From positions 34,606-54,976 of the forward strand of contig MU657381.1 in NCBI GenBank assembly GCA_026770575.1: a DNA stretch of 20,371 bases, in the 5' to 3' direction. A model generated the notes under the pieces. It was given only the letters and a program-made list of their open reading frames with translations, made no database searches and had not been told where the DNA came from. Numbering within the stretch: the stretch's first letter is position 1; the number at the start of each line of letters is the position of its first letter. The DNA is from Pelagophyceae sp. CCMP2097 (taxonomy: Eukaryota; Sar; Pelagophyceae). Positions 1 through 8,224 of this stretch are shown here, in pieces. Position numbers and translations under genes: made by a program.

Positions 1-625
1 CGGCGTGCTCACGACTGTGGCGAGGCCCTCACTGTCGTGCCCGTCTGCGCCGACGGCGGGGCACTATCGGGCTCTCGCGCGTGGATTGCGCTACATCAAA
101 GGCACGCTCGACCGCGGCCTCTTGTTCGACGGCGCTCGCGGCCTTGAGCTCGCTGCGTACAAGGACGCAAGCTTTGCGCACGAAATCGCGACCGACGCAA
201 AAGGGAACGGAAACTCGCGCTCAAGCTTTGTGGTTATGCTTTGTGGCGCGACGCTCGTGTCGGCGTCGGTGCGCCAGGTTCCGATCGCGCTGTCAATCGC
301 CGAGGCGGAGGTTTATGCGCTAATGCTGCGCGTGCGCGCCGTCCTCTGCACGCGGCGCCTCCTTTCGTTTGCTCTCGGTATTTCGCTTCCACCGACGGTC
401 ATTTTCGAGGACAACGAGGCGGCCATTATGCAACTTCGCCGCCGCGACCTCACGGCGCGCACGCGCCATTTGCGACTCAACTTTGGCTTTGTGCTGAAGT
501 CGCTCGACGACGGCGACATTGACATAGTCTACAAGAAATCCGCGGACATGATCGCCGGTAACACGACCAAGATGGACGTCGCATCGTTCCAGCGCTTCAA
601 CGACGTTGCCACGGGCAATGTCTAG
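1..625 (+). mobile_element. Ty1/copia retrotransposon, 3' end of pol (reverse transcriptase tail and RNase H), 5' truncated by window edge
   Basis: The reading frame is open from the window edge to a TAG at 623-625. It follows the usual copia order. First comes the post-RT segment HYRALARGLRYIKGTLDRG (about 64-120), matching the copia HWxALKRVLRYLKGT block. Then comes the RNase H domain with Asp in AYKDASFA, Glu in SIAEAEVYAL, Asp in FEDNEAA, and the copia-type block ARTRHLRLNFGFV before the C-terminus. RNase H removes the RNA strand of the cDNA hybrid during retrotransposition. In the last block, SADMIAGNTTK, Gly stands where copia proteins normally have the Asp of IADxLTK, so this copy may be catalytically impaired. 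No stop interrupts the visible part. Gag, protease, integrase and most of RT lie left of the window, and I could not define the 3' LTR. The family call is confident; activity is unknown. Confidence 0.85.
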
Positions 626-821
626 GACGCAAACGGCGCTCTTCTTCATCCAACTTCGCTGCGATATCTTCGCTGCGTTGCGGGGGAGCACAGTGGATTT
701 CCTATCAGGACATCAGACTGGCGATTTCCTATCGACCCGAACTCCGAAACCCGAAACCCGAATCATGAACTTGAATATCAAATATCCCAAAACTCCACAG
801 AAGCAGAATACAGAATACTAA
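626..821. other. Junction between the copia element and the AT-rich island; no gene seen
   Basis: This stretch follows the pol stop and should contain the polypurine tract and 3' LTR of the copia element. I cannot delimit an LTR because the 5' copy is outside the window. It contains a small direct repeat (GATTTCCTATC-like at about 696-730) and a short CCGAAAC iteration at about 746-762. Composition turns AT-rich from about 760. Confidence 0.4.
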
Positions 822-1199
822 ACTACTCTTCTTCTCATCTCCTTTTCTACGCAGGCTATGGTTTTATCGGGCGTTATTGATGTTTCTAAAGCCGCCATTG
901 TAAAAGCCCACCAGCGTATATCTAATCACCATCTGAGCGACGGCACAATCCCTGGTCTAAATTTTCAAGCGAATTATGAATAGGAAGAATCTTATATCAT
1001 CTGTTTCGATTTAGAGGCAATTCAAGAAAAATCCATGACTCTGCGCTTTGGTTTTGATTTATCCTCAACAACAACTAACCTGGAGGTTATATTCGGGATA
1101 GCGACTGCTACACCTTTACATATAGATGTCTTCGTTTCATATGATTATACGATTTCATGCGACATAGCAACAAACCGAAATTGGGAAATTTCAATTTAA
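822..1199 (+). pseudogene. Possible C-terminal fragment of a viral capsid-like protein, one in-frame stop
   Basis: From an ATG at 858 a single frame runs to TAA at 1197-1199, interrupted only by TAG at 981-983. After that stop the text reads like a beta-rich domain end: YIICFDLEAIQEKSM, then FDLSSTTTNLEVIFG, then ATATPLHIDVFVSYDYTIS, ending NRNWEISI. Alternating hydrophobics and a short terminal strand resemble the C-terminal jelly-roll of double-jelly-roll capsid proteins. Position also fits, as it is convergent with the packaging ATPase. This is a resemblance, not a recognised motif, so the capsid call is weak. Just upstream, 825-854 is a pyrimidine-rich tract ending in CGCAG, which looks like a splice acceptor and might instead be chance. 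The 5' part of the gene is absent; the copia junction lies immediately upstream. Confidence 0.35.
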
Positions 1200-1404
1200 A
1201 AAAATAATAGAATAATAATGCGCGTCAGGCTCGTTGTTAATCATGATATTCAAAAAACACAATTAATGGGAATATATGTTTTTACATTTTATAAAAATCT
1301 AATGATAAAAACAAAACAATTTTTTTTACTATAATAACCTCGTCGGGGATTGTATTAAAAAATGAAGAAAAAAAACTTCAGGATTATTTAATTCTAATAC
1401 TAAT
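1200..1404. other. AT-rich intergenic gap between convergent remnants
   Basis: Low-complexity AT-rich sequence with poly-A and poly-T runs between the ends of the plus-strand capsid-like fragment and the minus-strand ATPase. No ORF or motif is seen. Poly-T stretches near 1319-1328 could lie in 3' untranslated regions. Confidence 0.4.
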
Positions 1405-2240
1405 TTAATTTGTCAAAATAATCTCTGTAAAATTTCCATTATTTTTTTGGGGGATACACATAAAATTAATAAACAACGTATCTCCCTTGTTTTGGTAAAC
1501 ATGTCTCGCGAGTTTATCCTGCTCATCTCAGGAAAGAAAACTTAAATACTCGCACCTAGTAATTAAATCTCGTTTATAAATAAAATTCTTAAATACTATA
1601 ACACCAAATAGATTCGAACGAACGGATGGCGGAATCTGAATCGCATCCTGCAAAAGCACCCATACGGTTAATTTTAAGAGGCGTAACGTAACGTAAGTAA
1701 GAGTTGGGTAAAGTTGTTTATTATTTTCATGTTACTTTATAATTTACTCGTCGCGTCATCACATATGAACAGGGTATCCATTTTATTCTGTGCGTTTTGA
1801 CTAAAGATTTCCACAACTTCCAACAACAAATCATAGGTCAAATCATGATGAATATTGCTCGGAACCAATTCTTCAAAGGTATTGTTATCTAAACTGTCAA
1901 GCGTGGATTTTGGACAACTCAAAATAATCGTAGAAAATAAAACTTGGTATGCGCGAAAGTTCTTCTTTTTAGAATTTATCAAACTGACCATCAAACTGCT
2001 TTTTAAAACCTTGCCAACAACATTCAAACTCGTGTTACGTTCTTGTTTATTTACTTTTTCATAGAGAACTCCAAACATCGTCTGTATATCGGCGAGATTA
2101 ATCGGTAAAACGTTTGTCGTCTTCTTGGCATTGTTAAGTGCGATGTTGTCGTTAACATTCGTTCGAATCGTTTCCATACGATCCATCAAGGAAGAGTAGT
2201 ATGGGATAGAAGTGAATTGGCGTTCTCGGATAAATTTTAA
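1405..2240 (-). pseudogene. A32-like / FtsK-HerA-type DNA packaging ATPase, decayed
   Basis: In these viruses the enzyme pumps the genome into the capsid. The main open piece is 1737-2189 (first ATG at 2186; the frame is open from 2240). It carries a degenerate Walker A region, NVVGKVLKSSLMVSLI, followed by NSKKKNFRAYQ, the strand IILSCPKSTLDSLDNN, and the Walker B-like strand MDTLFICDDATSKL. After a stop at 1737 and a frameshift the family continues downstream: IQIPPSVRSNLFGVIVFKN (about 1570-1645) and, past an in-frame TGA, DEQDKLARHVYQNKGDTLFI, ending at TAA 1405. This order (P-loop, CPKS strand, DD Walker B, PPSVRSN sensor-like block, GDTLFIN tail) matches packaging ATPases of polinton-like viruses and virophages as I know them. 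The Gly-Lys-Ser/Thr of the P-loop is destroyed, so the product cannot be functional. The 45 or so residues before the P-loop are unassigned. Confidence 0.65.
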
Positions 2241-2355
2241 TCATAACATTCACAAAAGTCTTGATGTACTTTGAAGAATTGACAATATCAAAGAATTCGT
2301 CGTTTAGTTCGAGGACACTGTTTTTTAAATTCGGTAAATTAATCTCGCGTTTCGG
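2225..2355 (-). pseudogene. Unidentified coding fragment upstream of the ATPase
   Basis: One frame is open from about 2355, reading LPNLKNSVLELNDEFFDIV and then SSKYIKTFVNVMIKIYP. The plausible continuation, RERQFTSIPYYSSLMDRMET, sits in the frame used by the ATPase ORF after a shift near 2225-2235. The mixed hydrophobic/charged composition looks like real protein rather than AT-rich noise. It may be the start of the ATPase polypeptide or the tail of a separate gene. I do not recognise a family. Confidence 0.4.
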
Positions 2356-2433
2356 TTAATCAATCAATAGATTTAAATTTACCTTGAATATCAGTTTATT
2401 GGTTAATAATATCTAAAACCGTTCGATAAGATC

Positions 2434-2772
2434 CTATTTCGAAAATGATGGATGCACCTCTTCTTGAACAATTTCTTCGACAACGTCATCAACCACTTCT
2501 TCAACTTTTTTTTTAATTGAAGCGCGTGATGCGCGACCTGTTAGAAAACAGACATCAGGCAATGTTTCTGGAATATCCCATAGATAAGCAAGTCCATTGC
2601 TTTCGAGGGTAATTGCTTTTACCTTAGTATCACAGGATGTAGAACCCGAGATAAGTCTATTGATCTGCATTATCAAACTCTTCTGACGCGGCGTATAAAA
2701 TTTACCCCATTCGCAATCTAATACGAAAACCAGAATTATATACTTATTATAAATGTTACTATATATACCCAA
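2434..2772 (-). pseudogene. Unidentified viral-type fragment with acidic Glu/Val-rich tail
   Basis: The frame is open for 112 codons. The first 20 or so residues are AT-rich and doubtful. From WGKFYTPRQKSLIMQINRLI onward it reads as genuine protein: ISGSTSCDTKVKAITLES, NGLAYLWDIPETLPDVCFL, TGRASR. It then ends in a repetitive acidic tail, KKVEEVVDDVVEEIVQEEV, before TAG at 2434. The tail could form a helix or coiled coil. It lies between the ATPase and the primase-helicase on the same strand. It could be an extra C-terminal domain of the primase-helicase (separated by a stop at 2818 and about 50 bp of noise) or a separate small gene. No function assigned. Confidence 0.45.
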
Positions 2773-2817
2773 AATGTTTCATTTTTATAAATATAAAATT
2801 GATTTATTTATTTAAAT

Positions 2818-5778
2818 TTATTTATCTAAGAAAAGGCATCCTATTTCTATCTTTTTGGTATTGTCCCTTACAAATGTATGCCAATAATTCGCAGTCTTAT
2901 CCATAATAAATGTACATCGTTAATTGTCTGAATATTTGGTATTGATAATGTTCTTGACAAAGTGAGTATTAAAAACTTCTTTTAGATTTTTCTGAACTCC
3001 CGATTTGTTTGTTAAATATTTAAAGTGATGAGTCTCGATGATTTTATTTGTGAGTTCATTATTTAGTTTCGTTTTTTAATATCTGTTGGGTAAATTCCGT
3101 GATTTTCAATATCTAAATGGTTGACAATCGTAATTTTGTTAACAAGAGTTTTTTCAGTTAGAGTCACTTCTCTGAGTTTATCGAAAAAAACCATGAGTTG
3201 TAAATCCCAAACAATTTCTAAATCACTCTCCAACATGTCGGGCAATTCAAAATGACTTTTAGAATAGAATTTCTTAACCTTCATCTTCGCAATCATCGTC
3301 GCTTCACATTCAAACATTTTTCTCTCGATGAGCTATGCCTTCCACTTTCCTATGTCCTCAACGTTCAAGTAACTGAGTTTGTTGTTACAATTTTGAACCA
3401 TTGAATTTATGATATCCCCAAATTCCTTTATCAATGCTTTTTATACATTTCGTTTGTTTATAATGTGCTTTTATCGCCATTAATTGAATAGTTTTTCGAA
3501 AGTGATATTTTTGTTCGAGTAAAATCGAATTCAATAACTTTTCATACATTGGGCATTCGAGTCTGTCTCTATCCCATTTCTCAACTGATCCACAATTTTT
3601 TTTTAAATATCAATTTTGTTCGATGTCAATGTGCGGCACCGATATGATACTTGAAAAATATCGCGGGCGTTTGAAATGACGCAACAAATAAATATGCCTT
3701 GTAAAAATTCTACATCCTTTGAATCATAATTGATTCCGCATGTAATAATATTGTTTGTAATAACAAAGTTGAGACTTTTCAATTCTCATTAACGTTCAGA
3801 AGACCCTTTTTATCTTATCATCAACGTCCGTATTATTAAGCCTTCCAATTTTACCGCTTTCATTTTCTTATTCCCGCCATCTTTGAATTGATAATAAATG
3901 AATATCTTTTTATTGTCCCTTTTGTTTTCTATTATAATCATGATCATGCTGTGTTCATCGATAACATATGTTTAGTTTCTTGTTGATTTTTCAACGGTGA
4001 GTTCGAAAAATGACGCACGTCTTTTTGGCAGGAGGTTCAAGAATAAATTTATTTTTTTGGTTGTTATAAAAGCATCCAATAATATTACTTTTTGTGATTT
4101 CTTGATAATATTTTCGAACACATTCCTAATCTCATATTTCTTTTTCATAAATGTCCCAAAACCTTATCAAAAACTGTCACTATTTCATCAATTACCACTA
4201 TGCCATAAGTCTTGTCAGGTAGGTAATGTAGAGAATTAACAACGATTATCATGTTTTTCTATTTTCTTAAAATAGTCAATTTTTATCCTTTGTCGAAAAC
4301 TCCGAGAAATGAGATACTCCGACGTCTTTCGCTTTTAGTCTGGTTAGGGTATTCAAACCAAGCGCGCGATTCGGTGCTATCCTAATAAAGGTTAGAGTTG
4401 GATTATTTTTTCAAAATCTGGCTGTCTAGTCAACCTTACCGCCACCCATCCCCGTGTTAAGAGCAATTAACTTCGCCAGATTTCCAATTACCTTTTTACT
4501 TAATCTATTCATTTTAACAACATTTTGTTTATCAATTTTGAATGATTGTTTAAAACGTTGGTAATATATATTTTGACTCAAATGTGGGTAGTAGTAACAA
4601 AATATATTCTTCATCTTCCGTGGCGTCGATGATTCAATAGGGTATTCTTTGATTCTACTCCAAGATTTCTCCTATTTTTTTGAATTAATAAATTTGTCGA
4701 TAAACAAAGTTGTTTCTGTTCAAGCAAGACCAGAAAAGCCGTATAAGGTATATCATGTGTATAACAAAAGCGTGCCATTAAGTGCGTATATGTGTGAGGG
4801 CATTCAGTTGGATTCAATGACATCAAACTTAAGTTATCTGCGGGACTTATGGTATCATATTCCAATAAAATATCACACGTTAATTTAAGTTTAGGTAATG
4901 TTGATAAATCATAGAGTTCATAAGATTTATCCACGTCAATATCATGCCGCATAACCTCATCAACCTCTGGCATCGGCAACGAATTCGAGTCGAAAAAGCA
5001 CGTGATTAAATGTTTTTTGATGTCAATCTCTTCAACGATTTCCTGTTCTCGATCATCCAGTTTACTCTGGTTGACGGATTTAATATTTTTGTTACCAGTA
5101 TATACCTTCCAGTCAAATGAATCTTCAATCTCATTCATTGATTTCACGATGAATTTTACAATGGATTGTTCATCTTTTTAATTTATCATATAATTTGACA
5201 ATACTATGTGATAACTCATTTTCGTGGATATGACTGAGCCATTCGTAGCCATCTCTGCATTGACAAATTTATTTATAATAATATTTTTGATTTTTTCTAA
5301 GAAAGTAACGTCTGCCGTGCCGGATGTATCTATATCTCAGTTTATTTTGTGTGAATAAGTCGTAAGGACTTAGTAGAGTCCGTTGTTTTTATTAAAAAGG
5401 TTGAGAAATTTTTTTAGGAGTCATAAAAGTCCAAAGTCCCCCGCAGTTTGTGAATGTATTATGATCTCATCGTTTTTCTTGTTAATGATCGCTTCTTTCA
5501 TTGATCCGCCATTATAATCATCGTTTTAATATCAAATTTGTTTTATAAATTCAAACGTTTGTACCATTATAATATTTTTTTTTTGTGCTTTATTCGTTAA
5601 ATAACTTCATTTTTATGCATTTATCTTAATTATTAACGATGATTCTTTCATTTTTCAACATATCAAAATATTTTTAATTTGATATTTTCCTTTTCAGTTA
5701 TTTACTTTTGAGTGATTTAGCTGGACGCCCACGCTTTCGAATTGGTTCATCTTCGTTAATATCCGTATTTAAATTCAT
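2818..5778 (-). pseudogene. AEP primase + superfamily 2 helicase (herpes origin-binding-protein-like), multiply frameshifted
   Basis: This would be the element's replication initiator. From the 5' end: ATG at 5778 and an AT-hook-like start, EPIRKRGRPAKSLKS (5701-5750). The AEP primase motif DID is at 5328-5336 and the SYHIV motif at 5202-5216, followed by DWKVYTGNKN (in 4611-5147), as in AEP primases. The linker reads MARFCYTHDIPYTAFL, then FCYYYPHLSQNIYYQRF. The helicase Walker A LNTGMGGGK is at about 4432-4458, motif Ia-like IAPNRAL at 4360-4380, Walker B VVIDEIV near 4178-4201, and motifs V-VI FVITNNIITCGINY and FQVSYRCR at about 3626-3750. The C-terminal part covers 3063-3317 and continues in another frame to TAA at 2818. 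Each block lies in the right order but in changing frames, with many stops, so the gene is dead. The residue after GGGK is Val instead of Thr/Ser at the frame break. Normal relatives are near 900-1000 residues, which fits this span. Confidence 0.75.
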
Positions 5779-5884
5779 ATATTAATTACGGCTTTATCAG
5801 GTTATTTTATAAAAATGATTTAAAATTTTGTTTATATCTTAATGAAAATGAAGTATGATAAACGGGTAAAGTATATATTATATC

Positions 5885-6583
5885 AATAAATTGGAGATTA
5901 ATGAGGGTGAATTAAAAATTGGACATTTTTATTTGATTATTTGTGAGACTACATTGAAGACGTATGTGGGTTCAACAACAAAAAATTAAAAACATCGCTT
6001 GAAAGTAAATGTTAATGATTACAAAAAATTGGAAAAAGGGACAATGACAAAGGCTTTTGTACATCGTATAAAATATGAGAAAATGATGATTTTAAAATTG
6101 TGAATTTAGAGAAAGTTAAATTCAAAAAAAAAATGATGAAGTCAAAAAAGGAGAAAAAACATGGATATGAGAGAGAATAATGTAATTAATAATAGAGCAT
6201 ATGGTTTAGATTTAGAGAGAATGAGATCAAAAAAAAAAAGAATATGCTAATACGCACGTTATAGAAGCCTACGCAAGCAAGAAGGAGGCTTATGCGCGAG
6301 ACCCGGAGAAATATCTTGTCCGTTTTAAAGTCTGGGCGACAAATTATCCTGATAATCAAAAGAATCAAGGGAAAAAATCTCATGAGAAAAATAAGGATAA
6401 AATCAAAGCAAACTATGAGAAAAATAAGGAGAAAAATAATTATAAACTAAAAGAATCAAAGAAAATTTATGAGAAAAATAAAGATAACATCAAATGAAAT
6501 GGCGGGAAAATAGAGATGAAGAAAACGCAAATCAGAGACTCGCGTACGCATTGAAGAAACAACAAACCGCATTTAACCAATAA
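5885..6583 (+). pseudogene. GIY-YIG endonuclease with Lys-rich repeat tail, frameshifted
   Basis: The GIY-like strand GHFYLIICETT starts at 5921 and the YIG-like strand TYVGSTT at 5960-5980, the defining pair of this nuclease fold. The same frame continues past a TAA with HRLKVNVNDYKKLEKG, the usual RL..H..DYK helix. After a frameshift come ENDDFKIVNLEKVKF and then RENNVINNRAYGLDLERM, where the conserved Glu/Asn of the family (E..WI...NCINK) would fall. A second shift at a poly-A run near 6230-6239 leads to a charged tail, EYANTHVIEAYASKKEAYA, then repeats of YEKNKDKIK type, ending NQRLAYALKKQQTAFNQ at TAA 6581-6583. Tails of this type are common on GIY-YIG proteins of protist DNA viruses. 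At least two frameshifts and three stops make it a pseudogene. It is divergent from the primase-helicase, with a shared upstream gap at 5779-5884. Confidence 0.75.
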
Positions 6584-6667
6584 CCCCCACGAATAAAATT
6601 TAATTAAAACCCAATAAAAATGCCCTTGTCCATATCCGTGAAAGCCTATATAATATATTTTTGGATC

Positions 6668-7209
6668 GGCGGGGTGTTATTGCGATTTTGAATAATTTAT
6701 TTGAGTTTCAAATAAATCCGTGCGTTATTGAGATTTTGAATATATGGCTATGGGCATGTATCAACTTTGAATATATTTCTCTCCGCAGCAATCTTTTTTT
6801 TTTTTAAAATAAGTGGCAGAAGTGCATAAATAGATTTGTTTTTATAAGTTCATGCCAGAATGTGCATGTTTGCCACTTTATAATGCCGGTTCTGACCGAA
6901 TTCGACAAATATCTCAATAGCGCGCGGATTTGACCAAATTATTGGAGGTTTGAATAAACCCGTGCTATTGGGATTTGAAAAGTTGCTATGGGCATGTATC
7001 GTCTTTGAATATTTTTCTCTCCATAACAATCTTTATAAAAAAAAAGTGGCTAATCGCATATTTCAGCATGAACTTATAAGAAGCAATCTATTTTATGCGA
7101 TTCGCCACTTTTTAACATCGGTCCTCGCCGAATTTAACAAATATCTTTATAGTGCGCGGATTAAACCAAAACCCGAATAAATCTTTGAAAATCGCAATAG
7201 TGTCCCCGC
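6668..7209. repeat. Inverted-repeat-bounded unit containing a 242-bp-offset tandem duplication
   Basis: Outer ends are inverted: CGGGGTGTTATTGCGATTTT at 6670-6689 and its near reverse complement, AAAATCGCAATAGTGTCCCCG, ending at 7208. Inside, two diverged direct copies run from about 6703-6937 and 6945-7170, sharing for example GCTATGGGCATGTATC and GCGCGGATT ends. Each copy has its own hairpin beginning AAGTGGC and ending GCCACTT (6811-6878 and 7044-7110). No ORF is believable here. It resembles a MITE or a nested pair of MITEs rather than a gene. The divergence shows it is old. Confidence 0.65.
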
Positions 7210-7486
7210 GGGTTTTCTGTGTTCGTCGGATGTTTGCCATAATTGGTCCGAAATCATCGCCCAAAATTCCCCGAAACTTTCTATAAAAACGAAACTATTT
7301 GTATTATTTTAAAGTTTCGAAATTTGGAATACTAACCCTTAGAAACTCTCTCTTTCGTTAATCGCTCTCTTTTTAAGTTTTTTTGTGGCTCGACCTGTTC
7401 CTAACAATTGGGTAGAAAAAGTGAACAAAATTGCCTGAACAAAGAAAGGCATAAAATAGGACGAATTCGGGCCTACTACCTGGCAG
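7210..7486. other. AT-rich spacer, no feature seen
   Basis: The sequence between the duplicated unit and the giant hairpin has mixed composition with TTTCGAAA-type runs. No motif, ORF or repeat was recognised apart from short reading frames that lack protein-like content. Confidence 0.3.
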
Positions 7487-8224
7487 GTACATGGCAGGAT
7501 TTAGACCCGATTTAGACCAATAATTAGTTGGGGTAAATCCTTCCAATGTGATTTGAATGTCCCGAAAACACCAAGCGGGTTTTCCGCTTGTGGGTTTTCT
7601 ATTTTTGAGACGTGATTTAAAAACGTCCAAGTGCTTTGACTCCGGGTTTTCTATCTTCGGGTTTTCTCTTGCGGTTTTCCAACGTATCTCTGCGGGTTTC
7701 ATTGGCGCCAATATGTTTGGTGGAATTATTCAAATCCTCCTATTACCCCGTGGACTTATTTAAAGCCGCCTTATTGAGCCTACAAAATTTTCTCTTTGGT
7801 GCTTTTGTGTTCTGGTGTCCGTCGTGTTTGGCGCGTATCGTCTTTGGTGCGTCGTCATGTTTGGTGCGCGTTTCGGGTTTGGTGTGCGTTTCGGGTTTGG
7901 TGACCGTTCCCGATAATCATAGTTATCTCTATTATACAAAGACCCCGGATTTAATGAAGTCCGTGGACAATAAAAGGATTTGAATAATTCCACCAAACAT
8001 GCTGGCGCCAATGAAACCCGCAGAGATACGTTAGAAAACCGCAAGAGAAAACCCGAAGATAGAAAACCCGGAGTCAAAGCACTTGGACGTTTTTAAATCA
8101 CGTCTCAAAAATAGAAAACCAACAAGCTGAAAACCCGCTTAGTGTTTTCGGGACATTCAACTCATTGGAAGGATTTACCCCAACTAATTATTGGTCTAAA
8201 TCGGGTCTAAATCCTGCCATGTAC
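7487..8224. repeat. Giant inverted repeat (foldback element): arms of about 275 bp, loop about 180 bp
   Basis: The left arm (about 7487-7764) and right arm (about 7948-8224) are near-perfect reverse complements over their whole length. The outer end is GTACATGGCAGGATTTAGAC at 7487 and its complement ends at 8224. The inner end is near GTGGACTT / AAGTCC. Differences are scattered substitutions and small indels. The loop (7765-7947) holds short iterations of GTTTCGGGTTTGGTG and GTTTGGTGCG type. The nearly identical translations visible on both strands are a consequence of the repeat and are not genes. It may be a foldback transposon, a palindromic end of the viral element, or a template-switch product. 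The right end coincides with the return to GC-rich DNA. Confidence 0.85.

Larger units (their letters stand above)
720..8224. mobile_element. AT-rich island: decayed endogenous DNA-virus element (polinton-like virus / virophage-like)
   Basis: The island is strikingly AT-rich against GC-rich flanks on both sides. It contains remnants of a packaging ATPase (1405-2240), a primase-helicase (2818-5778) and a GIY-YIG nuclease (5885-6583), plus a possible capsid tail (822-1199). These are typical genes of polinton-like viruses, virophages and related integrated elements of protists. All are frameshifted or stopped, so the element is a fossil. The primase-helicase and nuclease are divergent and share an upstream gap of about 110 bp. 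The edges are approximate: the left edge lies close to the copia end and the right edge at the outer end of the giant hairpin. I found no terminal inverted repeat spanning the whole island. No polymerase B, integrase, protease or complete capsid gene was recognised, so part of the genome is missing or unrecognisable. A giant-virus fragment is the main alternative. Confidence 0.65.

Noticed and set aside
981..983. TAG as a reassigned sense codon
   Set aside because: Neighbouring viral genes are broken by TAA, TGA and frameshifts as well, so decay explains the stop more simply.
1600..1625. GATTCGAAC resembling a tRNA T-loop
   Set aside because: No acceptor, D or anticodon stems can be built around it, and on the minus strand it encodes the conserved RSNLFG part of the ATPase.
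4649..4888. 79-codon plus-strand ORF
   Set aside because: Antisense to the primase-helicase segment that carries recognisable motifs.
6668..7209. CRISPR-like or satellite array
   Set aside because: Only two diverged copies of about 240 bp, with no short identical repeats and unique spacers, in eukaryotic DNA.
7373..8077. Similar ORFs on both strands with near-identical proteins
   Set aside because: They are produced by the giant inverted repeat; there is no protein-like motif and the ends follow the repeat, not gene signals.
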